15,196 nt of DNA, taken from contig CANHLB010000018.1 of assembly GCA_947461335.1 (NCBI GenBank), positions 1-15,196 on the forward strand, in the 5' to 3' direction. Shown here in pieces: positions 1-7,630 of the stretch. Under the pieces are notes generated by a model that saw only the letters and a list, made by a program, of their open reading frames with translations, made no database searches and had not been told where the DNA came from. Made by a program: the position numbers and the translations under genes. This DNA comes from Burkholderiaceae bacterium. GTDB lineage: Bacteria > Pseudomonadota > Gammaproteobacteria > Burkholderiales > Burkholderiaceae. Positions within the stretch are counted from its first letter, which is position 1; every line of letters begins with the position of its first letter.

Positions 1-1332
1 GGCAAATCATCAGGGGTTGGCAGAACTATTGTGCTGTCTTCATTTTTGATGGGCGGACCATCAGGCTCAGGTGTCGCAACTACAGTTACCGTAGGTTCTG
101 TTGCTGCGCCCATGCTAGAAAAGGTTGGCTATGAAAAGAATGCTGCTGGAGGTCTGTTAGCTGCTGGCGGTCTTGGCGCCATTATTTCTCCACCAGTACT
201 TGGGGCTGCCGCATTCTTGATTGCTGACTTTCTTAAGATCTCCTATTTAGATGTCTTGCTGATGGCAACCATCCCCACTATTTTGTTCTACCTCGGCTTA
301 TTTGTCATGGTCGAAATCGATGTCCGCAAATACGGCATGAAGAATATTCATTTTGATACTGTTGAATCAGCTTGGCAATTAACTAAAAAATACTGGTTCC
401 ACTTTTTCTCTCTGATATCCATTGTGGTTTTCATGATGTTTGGCTTTTCACCTGTGATGTCCGTATTTTGGGCAACAGTAGTTTCAGCTTTTTCCAGTAT
501 GTTGCGCAAAGATACTGCCATTATTCCTTGGGCTTGGTTTCAAGGTAAAGAGCCTATTTTCTCAGGCCTTTACAACTCCAACCTCACTAAAGCGCTTGCC
601 TCAGGTTCGACTGGTGTGTTAGCCATTGCAGCAACCTGCGCAGGAGCTGGCCTCATTGTTGGCACTGTTACCCTAACCGGTCTTGGACTCAAATTTAGCT
701 CAATCGTGATTCAGTATGCAGGTGGCTCACTCTTGCTGACGGCCATTTTCACTGCTTTAATTGTTTGGATAGTAGGCTTGGCAGTTCCGGTAACTGCCTC
801 ATACATTATTTGCGCGGTGATTGCAGCGCCTGCACTAATTAATTTGGGTGTACCAGCATTTGCAGCGCACATGTTTATCTTCTACTATGCTGTACTCTCG
901 GAAGTCTCTCCTCCAACAGCACTCTCACCATTTGCAGCGGCGGCGATTTGCAAGGGCAACCCCTATAGGACGACCTTACAAACCTGGAAATATGTAGCGC
1001 CAGCGATTCTGGTGCCATTTATGTTTGTACTAGATAAATCTGGTGTGAGCTTGCTCTTGATGGGATCCAGTAGCGCATTAGAACAGGCTGATTGGATGCA
1101 AATTGCCTGGATCTCTTTTACCGCAGTAGTCGGAATTATTTGTTTGGCTGGCGGTCTGCAAGGCTGGTTTATTGAAAAGACCAAAATTTTTGAACGCATC
1201 ATCATGGTAATTTCTGGGGTTGCTTTGGCTTACCCATCAAGTGAGGCTGACTTAGTTGGCTTTATTGGTTTTGGATTGGTACTGATTACACAAACTTTAA
1301 CCCACTTGAAGTTAAGTCGCAAACCATCCTAG
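1..1332 (+). CDS. TRAP transporter fused permease (TAXI type), C-terminal part
   Basis: This inner-membrane permease belongs to a tripartite ATP-independent periplasmic (TRAP) transporter, which imports organic acids with a periplasmic binding protein using ion gradients. The frame is open to the left edge, so the true start lies outside; 443 residues are visible. Near the visible N-terminus a glycine-rich stretch (GSGVATTVTVGSVAAP) leads into a VGYEKNAAGG segment and then GAIISPPVLGAAAFLIADF, the arrangement typical of the large DctM-like half of fused 4TM/12TM permeases. Many hydrophobic helices follow, with a second signature-like loop LSEVSPPTALSPFAAAAI around visible residues 298-315. 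The C-terminal extension after about residue 375 is also usual for TAXI-type fusions. No binding-protein gene is visible; it may lie to the left. The substrate cannot be told from sequence. The convergent MR-type enzyme suggests, weakly, a hydroxy- or sugar-acid theme. Confidence 0.88.
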   Translation, partial: GKSSGVGRTIVLSSFLMGGPSGSGVATTVTVGSVAAPMLEKVGYEKNAAGGLLAAGGLGAIISPPVLGAAAFLIADFLKISYLDVLLMATIPTILFYLGLFVMVEIDVRKYGMKNIHFDTVESAWQLTKKYWFHFFSLISIVVFMMFGFSPVMSVFWATVVSAFSSMLRKDTAIIPWAWFQGKEPIFSGLYNSNLTKALASGSTGVLAIAATCAGAGLIVGTVTLTGLGLKFSSIVIQYAGGSLLLTAIFTALIVWIVGLAVPVTASYIICAVIAAPALINLGVPAFAAHMFIFYYAVLSEVSPPTALSPFAAAAICKGNPYRTTLQTWKYVAPAILVPFMFVLDKSGVSLLLMGSSSALEQADWMQIAWISFTAVVGIICLAGGLQGWFIEKTKIFERIIMVISGVALAYPSSEADLVGFIGFGLVLITQTLTHLKLSRKPS

Positions 1333-1356
1333 TCAATATGATGGAGTGCAAATGCA

Positions 1357-1396
1357 TTAATGAATAAGGCCCGCTAATGCGGGCCTTATTCATTAA
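1357..1396. terminator. Bidirectional rho-independent terminator
   Basis: A near-perfect inverted repeat has an 18-bp stem (1357-1374 with 1379-1396) around a TAAT loop. The core GGCCCGC/GCGGGCC is GC-rich and flanked by A/T runs on both sides. It sits in the 82-bp gap between two convergent genes, so it can end transcripts from both. Confidence 0.9.
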
Positions 1397-1414
1397 ATTG
1401 CTATTAATTGAGTC

Positions 1415-2548
1415 TTAAGAAATCTTAGTCCAAGCCGTTTTGCCAGCATACTTCTTAATGGCTGCTTCATCAAACTCAAAGCCTAGACCTGGTGTTTTAT
1501 GTAAGATCAAATCACCATTCTTAAAAGTGAGTTGCTTATTAATCAGTCTACGGAAATTAAGCACCTGATCATCTAAAAAGAATTCCACAAAACGGGCGTT
1601 GGGCGTAGCAGCAACCAGAGGGGCATGCAAATCATGCATCCAATGAGGGCAAACTGTTACGCCCTTCAAATCTGCATACGCTGAGATTCTGCGCCATTCT
1701 GTAATACCACCACAAACTGCAGCATCTGATTGCAAGATCCTTGCCCCGCCTGTATCAATTAACTCCCGAAAGCGCCAGCGTCCAGCTTCCATTTCACCGG
1801 TGGCGACATTAATCTTAGTAAGACGAGCTAGAGCAGCGTGTAAATCAATTGCATCAGGAGAGAACGGCTCTTCAATCCAGTATGGGTTATAGGCCTCAAA
1901 ACGACGCATATACTCCAGAGCAGTTGGTAAATCACGCCAAGCATTATTGGCATCCAAAGTCAGCAAAATATCATCACCAATGGCTTTACGAGCTGCCTTC
2001 ACTCGAGCTTCTTCTTGGGCAGGGGATAGGCGCCCCACTTTCATCTTAACGGCTTTAAATCCTTGTTTAACGTAAGACTCCATTTCCTTACCAAGCATGG
2101 CGGGTGTTTTACCCTCAAGGTAATAGCCGCCACTGGCATATGCAGGAACCCGATCATCCACTACAGAGCCAAGATATTGATGAAGAGGGAGACCAACAGA
2201 GCGCGCATTCAAATCCCAAAGCGCTGTATCTAAAATCGAGATCCCCCGCATCACTGCGCCAGTACGCCCCTGCAAGATGGATTCGTTATACATCTCCATC
2301 CATAAACCTTCGCTACGATGGCTATTTTGTCCGATCAGCTTTGGCGCCAATAATTGCTCTACTGCAATTTTGGCAATATCACCACCAGCACTTCCAACGT
2401 AACAAAAGCCAATACCTTCATTCCCATCCTTACCTCGAACTTTCACCACGCAATAGTGACGCTCGGATACTGTGCGAGTAGAAAATGAAGTGACTTTATC
2501 TAAAGGTACTGCTACTGAAGCGACCTCAACAGATTCAATGATTGGCAT
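1415..2548 (-). CDS. Mandelate racemase/muconate lactonizing enzyme family protein (MR subgroup)
   Basis: This cytosolic enolase-superfamily enzyme would abstract the proton alpha to a carboxylate to racemise or, more likely, dehydrate a hydroxy or sugar acid. It is 377 aa, the usual length. An N-terminal capping domain covers about 1-130 and a TIM-barrel domain about 135-350. All expected catalytic residues are visible: K168-M-K170, metal ligands D199, E226 and E252, the D275/H302 dyad, and E322. They match mandelate racemase K164/K166, D195, E221, E247, D270, H297 and E317 with a constant offset of 4-5, placing it in the MR rather than the MLE subgroup. The ATG start has AAGGAG 5 nt upstream. 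The substrate is unknown; aldonate or hydroxy-acid dehydratase is the best guess. It converges with a TRAP permease gene, which may import its substrate, but the two are not in one operon. Confidence 0.9.
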   Translation of the reverse strand: MPIIESVEVASVAVPLDKVTSFSTRTVSERHYCVVKVRGKDGNEGIGFCYVGSAGGDIAKIAVEQLLAPKLIGQNSHRSEGLWMEMYNESILQGRTGAVMRGISILDTALWDLNARSVGLPLHQYLGSVVDDRVPAYASGGYYLEGKTPAMLGKEMESYVKQGFKAVKMKVGRLSPAQEEARVKAARKAIGDDILLTLDANNAWRDLPTALEYMRRFEAYNPYWIEEPFSPDAIDLHAALARLTKINVATGEMEAGRWRFRELIDTGGARILQSDAAVCGGITEWRRISAYADLKGVTVCPHWMHDLHAPLVAATPNARFVEFFLDDQVLNFRRLINKQLTFKNGDLILHKTPGLGFEFDEAAIKKYAGKTAWTKIS

Positions 2549-2572
2549 CTGGACTCCTTATTTCAAAAAGTG

Positions 2573-2601
2573 ATTGTATCGATAATTTAAATGCTTGGTA
2601 A
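2573..2601 (-). promoter_or_regulatory. Possible sigma-70 promoter of the MR-family gene
   Basis: Read on the minus strand, TTACCA (2596-2601, 4 of 6 consensus matches) is followed after 17 bases by TACAAT (2573-2578, 5 of 6 matches). The -10 end is 24 bases before the ATG and leaves room for the AAGGAG ribosome binding site at 2554-2559. Assigned by eye only. Confidence 0.4.
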
Positions 2602-2754
2602 CTGCTTAAATAGGGGCATATCAACAGGATTTTTAGCTTATGAAAACAATACGTTCATTTGTAGGCGTACTCAGGACGGGGCTAAAAAGTGCTTTAAGGC
2701 AATTAAATCATGTACTGACTCACATTATTAGATAATTACGAGGTGAATAAAAAA

Positions 2755-4164
2755 GTGACTTTTTGCTCCCCTCTATTTAAAGCTGCAGTTGTTCTGATTG
2801 GATATAGCTGCCTTAGCCTGCTGCCTGGGTTCATATCCACAGCTAGCGCACAAAATAATCCGCCCCGTAAAAAAGTTATTGTTCAAAACACTAAACCGGT
2901 TGGCTTCAAAGATAATTCTGCGAAGGGTGCGCCAAAAAGCAATAGCTTAAATCCCGCACTCTTTCAGCGCAAAGACCCAAGCGAGTTAGATCTCGAAAGC
3001 GCTAGTAGTCTTGACTACCGGGTGATCCAAGGATGCTTAAGACGCAACTTCAATGAAGATAATCTGCCTTCAAGCATCGGTATCGACAATCGACAGTTTT
3101 CTGAATTCTTTAAAAATCAGACCAAAACTTTCTTCGACCGCATGCGGGGTGATTGCATTCCTTATGCTGCCGCTTTTGGAAGTCGCAATCGCTTTAATTC
3201 ACTTAGCATCATGAATGGTCCTATTCAAGATAGTAAGACCGAAGTTTGGACATTCACACCCTCAGCTTTTGGCGGATTCTTAGTACAGCAAGATTATTTG
3301 AAAAATGAATCTGCAAACCTCACAGAGATTCGCATTCCATTGCGCGATGTTTTATATGACCCTCGCAAAGTGGGTGATAAGCTACCCGTAGAATTGGTTT
3401 GGGAGCTGAACTCCATCATCAAACAAATTTATCCTGAAGACAATAATTCCCTAGAGAACACTAATAGTGTAGTTCGCTTGATTGTTGACTTTGGTGATCG
3501 TGAAAGATGGGCGCAAATTTGGGCTACTGAAATTATTGACCCCATTAACAAGGAAGTATTTGCAAGTGCCTATTGGGTAGATCGTGGTGATATCCCCGGA
3601 GGCTTTTTTACTGGTAGCGGTGAATCTTTAGAACGCTCTTTTTGGACTAATCCCCTGAGCTATCGACGTATTTCTAGGGGTGTTGGAATGGTACGTGCTG
3701 GCTCTAGTAAGCGCAGCAAAAACAATACACCTGTTGCCCAAGCAGCCCCAACTCAACAGCGCTATCGGGCGCATATGGGTATAGATTATTCAGCGCCGGT
3801 TGGCACGCCTATTTTTAGCGTAGCCAATGGAAAAGTAGCCCATCTAGGATGGAGCGGGGCTTTTGGTAACCTGATCATTTTGGAGCATCCGGGTGGCTAT
3901 CACACTTATTACGCCCACTTGAGTAATTACAACACTGAACTTGCAGAAGGTAATGAAGTGCGCCGCGGCCTAGAAATTGGTTATGTTGGATCTACCGGAA
4001 GATCCACAGGTCCACATCTCCATTTTGAACTCAGAAAAAATGGTATCTACGTTGATCCTTACGGAATAAAGACTCAGCTGGATTTATGGTCCATGCGTGA
4101 TAACGAGAGCGGTCAATTGACCAGAGAAATTTTGCTACTCGGTAGTCCCTTAAAAAATAATTGA
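2755..4164 (+). CDS. Secreted M23 family (LytM-like) metallopeptidase
   Basis: This exported zinc endopeptidase probably cleaves peptidoglycan cross-links in the periplasm. From the chosen GTG it is 469 aa: a signal peptide (hydrophobic core about 10-26, then TASA-QNN), a basic linker, an N-terminal domain (about 75-305) I do not recognise, a polar linker (about 315-335), and the M23 domain (about 337-437). Zinc ligands H340 and D344 (HMGID) and H423, with catalytic H388 (YYAH) and H421 (GPHLHF), give a complete active site, so it should be an active enzyme and not an EnvC/NlpD-type activator. Start choice: GAGGTG at 2740-2745 lies 9 nt before GTG 2755, whereas it overlaps the in-frame GTG at 2743. 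The 2743 start would add MNKK, a good basic n-region, so it remains possible. The gene is monocistronic and convergent with the stress protein. Confidence 0.9.
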   Translation: MTFCSPLFKAAVVLIGYSCLSLLPGFISTASAQNNPPRKKVIVQNTKPVGFKDNSAKGAPKSNSLNPALFQRKDPSELDLESASSLDYRVIQGCLRRNFNEDNLPSSIGIDNRQFSEFFKNQTKTFFDRMRGDCIPYAAAFGSRNRFNSLSIMNGPIQDSKTEVWTFTPSAFGGFLVQQDYLKNESANLTEIRIPLRDVLYDPRKVGDKLPVELVWELNSIIKQIYPEDNNSLENTNSVVRLIVDFGDRERWAQIWATEIIDPINKEVFASAYWVDRGDIPGGFFTGSGESLERSFWTNPLSYRRISRGVGMVRAGSSKRSKNNTPVAQAAPTQQRYRAHMGIDYSAPVGTPIFSVANGKVAHLGWSGAFGNLIILEHPGGYHTYYAHLSNYNTELAEGNEVRRGLEIGYVGSTGRSTGPHLHFELRKNGIYVDPYGIKTQLDLWSMRDNESGQLTREILLLGSPLKNN

Positions 4165-4193
4165 TACCCACTTTAAAAATATGGGAGAAATGA

Positions 4194-4219
4194 AAATAGG
4201 GTCCATCAGGACCCTATTT
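4194..4219. terminator. Bidirectional rho-independent terminator
   Basis: Perfect 11-bp stem AAATAGGGTCC/GGACCCTATTT around an ATCA loop, followed by CTTT on the + side and by a T-rich stretch on the - side. It fills the 80-bp gap between the convergent M23 peptidase and universal stress protein genes. Confidence 0.85.
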
Positions 4220-4244
4220 CTTTAGCAAAACATAAATCTATTGA

Positions 4245-4685
4245 TTAACCAAGCACCAATACTGGCAACTTAGAATGAACAATGACCTCGTGTGTTTCAC
4301 TACCGAGCAAAATGCCTTTGATACCTGTGCGCTTATGCGAGGCCATCACAATCACATCGGCCTTTGCTTTTTTAGCTCCGTCCAAAATACCTTCAGATAA
4401 ATTGCTATTAGAAATATGCAGAGTTTTTGCTTTAATGCTAGCGCCTAATGCAGTAGCTGCTTTTTTAAACACGTCCTTGGCGTAAGCCTCACATACCTTC
4501 TGATGATCTTTTTGAGTAATGCCATAACCCATAGTGCTGTCGGAATACACCATTGGAGGCAGGGGATCGGATACGTATACCAAGGTCACAGCAGCATTAT
4601 CAGCCTTTGCAAGTTCAGCTACCTTCTTCAAAGATTTTTTGCTGATTTCTGAGCCATCGACTGGCACCAATAAATGCTTAAACAT
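4245..4685 (-). CDS. Universal stress protein, UspA family, single domain
   Basis: This is a small cytosolic alpha/beta protein (146 aa, one Usp domain) of a family that helps survival under starvation, energy stress or low oxygen. It begins MFKHLLVPVDGSE, the usual first strand and loop with the nucleotide-contacting Asp (D10), and ends with the PVLVLG strand. The nucleotide loop that reads G-2x-G-9x-G(S/T) in ATP-binding members is altered: the first two glycines are A115 and K118 (MASHKRTG), while G128-S129 is kept. ATP binding may therefore be weak or lost, an inference that needs a structure or binding test. The ATG start has an AGGGAG site about 6-11 nt upstream. It is divergent from the DUF2177 gene across 89 bp. 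No FNR box is seen in that gap. Confidence 0.93.
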   Translation of the reverse strand: MFKHLLVPVDGSEISKKSLKKVAELAKADNAAVTLVYVSDPLPPMVYSDSTMGYGITQKDHQKVCEAYAKDVFKKAATALGASIKAKTLHISNSNLSEGILDGAKKAKADVIVMASHKRTGIKGILLGSETHEVIVHSKLPVLVLG

Positions 4686-4761
4686 ATTGACTCCCTTTAA
4701 ATTAAATTACTGATCTATACTTTCTATCATAAAGCTTATTATTAGGCATTAACAGCTCAAA

Positions 4762-4767
4762 AAGGGG
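4762..4767 (+). promoter_or_regulatory. Ribosome binding site supporting a TTG start
   Basis: AAGGGG lies 7 nt before the TTG at 4775. No in-frame ATG is better placed, so this site decides the start of the DUF2177 gene. Confidence 0.6.
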
Positions 4768-4774
4768 AACTTAA

Positions 4775-5176
4775 TTGCTCAAGTATTTCGCTATCTATTT
4801 TTCATTTTTAATCACGATGATTGCAATCGATCTAGTTTGGCTCTTAGGTATAGCTAAAAGCCTATATCGAGATGAAATGGGTGATTTAATGGCCACTGAG
4901 CCCAAACTTGTTGCTGGCCTCGCCTTCTATCTACTCTATGCATTGGGGGCAGTAATTTTTGTTGTTATTCCAGCCCTATCAAAACAGTCATTGTTATATG
5001 CACTGCAATATGGCGCTCTGTTTGGCTTCTTTTGTTACATGACCTACGATCTGACTAACCTAGCTGTTATTAGAGACTTTCCAACTCGACTCGCATTTGT
5101 CGATATAGCCTGGGGAAGTTTCGTCACTGCAGTAGTTTCTTGCCTAGCTTATTGGGTTGGCGACCGTTTTTCCTAA
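4775..5176 (+). CDS. DUF2177 family membrane protein
   Basis: This 133-aa integral membrane protein of unknown function has four predicted helices (about 5-25, 42-63, 69-90 and 103-126). It matches the family pattern from memory: a first helix ending in DLVW, then a loop with LYRDEMGDLM, a helix with FYLLYALGAVIF, the motif YDLTNLAVIRDFP (about 90-102), and a final helix beginning VDIAWG. Conserved acidic and asparagine residues inside helices (D20, D91, N94, D108) hint at a transport or binding role, but none is established. The TTG start is supported by AAGGGG 7 nt upstream. It ends 22 bases before the SulP gene, so the two are probably cotranscribed. No terminator is seen between them. Confidence 0.85.
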   Translation: MLKYFAIYFSFLITMIAIDLVWLLGIAKSLYRDEMGDLMATEPKLVAGLAFYLLYALGAVIFVVIPALSKQSLLYALQYGALFGFFCYMTYDLTNLAVIRDFPTRLAFVDIAWGSFVTAVVSCLAYWVGDRFS

Positions 5177-5198
5177 ATAACCCGTATCGAACATCTCG

Positions 5199-6827
5199 AT
5201 GTTCTTCCAACCTAAAATCCTTGACTGCTTTTCTGGTTACAACAAAACCTTATTTGCAAAAGATGTTCTAGCTGGATTAACGGTAGGCATCGTCGCCCTA
5301 CCTTTAGCAATGGCTTTTGCAATTGCTAGCGGCCTTAAACCAGAAGCGGGTATTTTTACTGCCATTATTGCTGGCGGCATCATTTCTATTCTTGGTGGTA
5401 GCCGCGTTCAAATTGGAGGGCCTGCTGGCGCTTTCATTGTGATTGTGTACGGCATCGTTGAGCGCTATGGGGTCTCCAACTTATTACTTGCTACCGCAAT
5501 GTCAGGTGTGTTTCTCATCTTGATGGGCACCTTTCGCCTCGGAACACTAATACGCTTTATCCCCATCGCTGTGATTATTGGTTTTACCAATGGCATTGCA
5601 TTTCTGATTGGCTTATCCCAAATCAAGGATTTCTTTGGGCTTGACATTGATAAAATGCCTGCGCAATTTTTTCCAGCCATTCAAACACTGTATCAAGCTG
5701 CTGATACCTTCAACCCAATTGCGCTTGGTGTTGCATCGGGTAGTCTTGCCATCATTATTTTGTGGAGGATATTTCAAAAATACTTAGGTCACTTACGGCA
5801 TATCCCTGGTACGGTGATTGCCATGGTAGTAGCAACATTGACTACAGGCCTACTCAAACTTCCAATAGATACGATAGGCAGTCGTTTTGGCGGAATACCA
5901 TCTGGCTTGCCACATTTTGAGTGGATCCCGATTAGCTGGGAAACTGCCCAATATATGGTGGTACCGGCCCTTACCTTGGCCCTACTAGGTGCAATCGAAT
6001 CACTTCTCTGCGCTCGTATTGCAGATGGACTAATTCACGATCGTCATAACTCCAATCAGGAACTACTTGCACAAGGTCTTGCTAACGTAGTCACACCTTT
6101 TTTTGGTGGCATGCCAGCAACCGGCACCATTGCACGGACGGTGACTAATGTTGAAAGTGGGGCTAGCACCCCGATTGCTGGCATCGTCCATGCGCTTACT
6201 TTGCTCCTTGTTATCTTGTTCGCTGCTCCACTTGCAAAAGGTATTCCTCTTGCGAGCCTTGCAGCGATTCTGATGTATGTTGCCTGGAATATGGGTGAGT
6301 GGAAAAAGTTTATCGATTTAAAACAATTCCGCTTACCGTATCGCATCACTATTTTGAGTGTTTTTCTGCTAACAGTAGTAATGGATCTGACTGTTGCAAT
6401 TGAAGTTGGCTTGTTATCTGCCTTTATTACCTTCATTTACCGAATCTCCAGTCTTTCCCGCTGCGAAATAGCTGAAACTAAAAACTTTCCAGCCCTAGAA
6501 AATCAGCAAGGCCGTATTGATGCCTACCGCATTTATGGGGCAATCTTTTTTGGCGCTGTAAAGCTCCTCGAGAAAATTGAAGAGAATCTTCCTTCGCAAA
6601 CGCTATTACTAGACTTAAAGAATGTGATTTATATTGATACCTCGGGTATGGATACGATTTCTGAATTAGCGCACCTGTGCAAGGTACGTAACATCAGATT
6701 AGTTATCTGTGGCCTTGATCATCAGCCCTATGAAATGGCGCAACGTAGCGGCTTCCTTGACAAGCTACCGCAAGATTGTCTTTACCCTGATCTCATTTCA
6801 GGAATAGCTGCGGCAACCCATTCATAA
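5199..6827 (+). CDS. SulP family inorganic anion transporter with C-terminal STAS domain
   Basis: This inner-membrane transporter (542 aa, usual length) is predicted to move sulfate, bicarbonate or a related anion or dicarboxylate; the substrate is not resolvable here. The N-terminus KDVLAGLTVGIVALPLAMAF (21-40) is the classic first helix. A GGPAGAF loop (73-79) and the conserved segment 267-317 with GGMPATGTIARTVTN follow, and the transmembrane part ends near 415. A STAS domain spans about 438-538 with the DTSGMD loop (480-485), where the serine corresponds to the phosphorylatable one of anti-sigma antagonists. The start fits the family N-terminus although no clear Shine-Dalgarno is visible, consistent with translational coupling to DUF2177 just upstream. 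There is no carbonic anhydrase neighbour to argue for bicarbonate. It converges with the TauE/SafE gene only 8 bases away. Confidence 0.93.
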   Translation: MFFQPKILDCFSGYNKTLFAKDVLAGLTVGIVALPLAMAFAIASGLKPEAGIFTAIIAGGIISILGGSRVQIGGPAGAFIVIVYGIVERYGVSNLLLATAMSGVFLILMGTFRLGTLIRFIPIAVIIGFTNGIAFLIGLSQIKDFFGLDIDKMPAQFFPAIQTLYQAADTFNPIALGVASGSLAIIILWRIFQKYLGHLRHIPGTVIAMVVATLTTGLLKLPIDTIGSRFGGIPSGLPHFEWIPISWETAQYMVVPALTLALLGAIESLLCARIADGLIHDRHNSNQELLAQGLANVVTPFFGGMPATGTIARTVTNVESGASTPIAGIVHALTLLLVILFAAPLAKGIPLASLAAILMYVAWNMGEWKKFIDLKQFRLPYRITILSVFLLTVVMDLTVAIEVGLLSAFITFIYRISSLSRCEIAETKNFPALENQQGRIDAYRIYGAIFFGAVKLLEKIEENLPSQTLLLDLKNVIYIDTSGMDTISELAHLCKVRNIRLVICGLDHQPYEMAQRSGFLDKLPQDCLYPDLISGIAAATHS

Positions 6828-6835
6828 ATGATTGC

Positions 6836-7555
6836 CTAAGAAATACAAAAGCCACCTTTTAATAGAGCTTCAGGCAAAACCCAGGCGCGGTATAAACCAA
6901 AGCCTCCAGCAGTAAAAAGGAGAGCCGCAGCGAAATAACGTACCCAGACATATTGGCCAAACTGAGTTAATGCTGCAGAAAATTGTGAGATGAGTAAAAG
7001 ATTTGGCAAAGTTCCCAAGCCAAATGCAAGCATCAGTGCTGCGCCCGTTGCTACATCACCAGATAGAAAAGCAAGCGGTAAAACGCTGTAGACTAAACCG
7101 CAAGGAACTAAACCCCAAAGCATGCCGCTAAACCAACGCGAAGGTCCACTTGCCATTTGCCCTAAATATTGAGCCCAGTAGAGCGCAATTTTTGCACTCA
7201 ACCACTTGCTACCAACTAGTCCTTTAGATTTGCCTAAGCCCAAAAGGCGAAAACCCATCCAGATCAAGATAAAAGCAGTGAGAGCAAATAAGGGTCGCTG
7301 TATGGGAATGATATTTTGCTGCCAAACAACCATCCCTATCCATGCAGCAATAGCTCCCAAAATGACATAGGTTGTTAGCCGCCCAAGATGCATTACTAAT
7401 TGAAGGTAAAAAAGCTCAGATTTGGGCTTTAATGGGCTCTCCAGAGCTAACGGCCGCTCAATTGCTGCTGCGATGCCACCGCACATCAAAGCGCAATGCC
7501 AGCCGCTTACCAGAGCGCCCAGAAAGACTGCTAAAAGAAGGCTAAAAGTTAGCAT
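6836..7555 (-). CDS. Sulfite exporter TauE/SafE (DsbD_2-like) family membrane protein
   Basis: This is a 239-aa polytopic membrane protein with about six helices. An H20-C21-A-L-M-C25 motif sits in the first helix (GWHCALMCGG), a GLVPCGLVYSVLPLA segment at 148-162 and a FGLGTLPNLL segment at 178-187. The paired cysteines resemble those of DsbD-type cytochrome biogenesis transmembrane domains and suggest thiol or metal (perhaps copper) handling. Homologues commonly sit by cco assembly genes and fnr/anr in proteobacteria, so a role in cbb3 oxidase maturation is a reasonable inference; sulfite export is only the family name. The ATG start has no clear Shine-Dalgarno. It is divergent from the FNR-type gene across a 75-bp gap, so their promoters must overlap or abut. 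Confidence 0.85.
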   Translation of the reverse strand: MLTFSLLLAVFLGALVSGWHCALMCGGIAAAIERPLALESPLKPKSELFYLQLVMHLGRLTTYVILGAIAAWIGMVVWQQNIIPIQRPLFALTAFILIWMGFRLLGLGKSKGLVGSKWLSAKIALYWAQYLGQMASGPSRWFSGMLWGLVPCGLVYSVLPLAFLSGDVATGAALMLAFGLGTLPNLLLISQFSAALTQFGQYVWVRYFAAALLFTAGGFGLYRAWVLPEALLKGGFCIS

Positions 7556-7630
7556 TTAATTACTAAAGTCTTTGGGAAGGCACTCATTTTCATACTAATA
7601 AGAATAAACTACTTGATAATTAGACCTAAT

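Noticed and set aside
2104..2481. 125-codon open frame on the + strand inside the MR-family gene
   Set aside because: It is antisense to a gene with all catalytic residues, has no ribosome site and shows no recognisable protein features.
4686..4774. Possible FNR or other operator between the stress protein and DUF2177 genes (TGAT...ATCA arms)
   Set aside because: The arms are 11 bases apart with no consensus match, and no convincing -35/-10 pair could be fixed in either direction.
6056..6436. 126-codon open frame on the - strand inside the SulP gene
   Set aside because: It lies wholly opposite a well-conserved transporter region and resembles no protein; it is a coding shadow.
7613..7626. 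TTGAT half-site just before the fnr ATG, possible autoregulation
   Set aside because: The second half after four bases reads AGACC, not ATCAA, so only one half-site is present.
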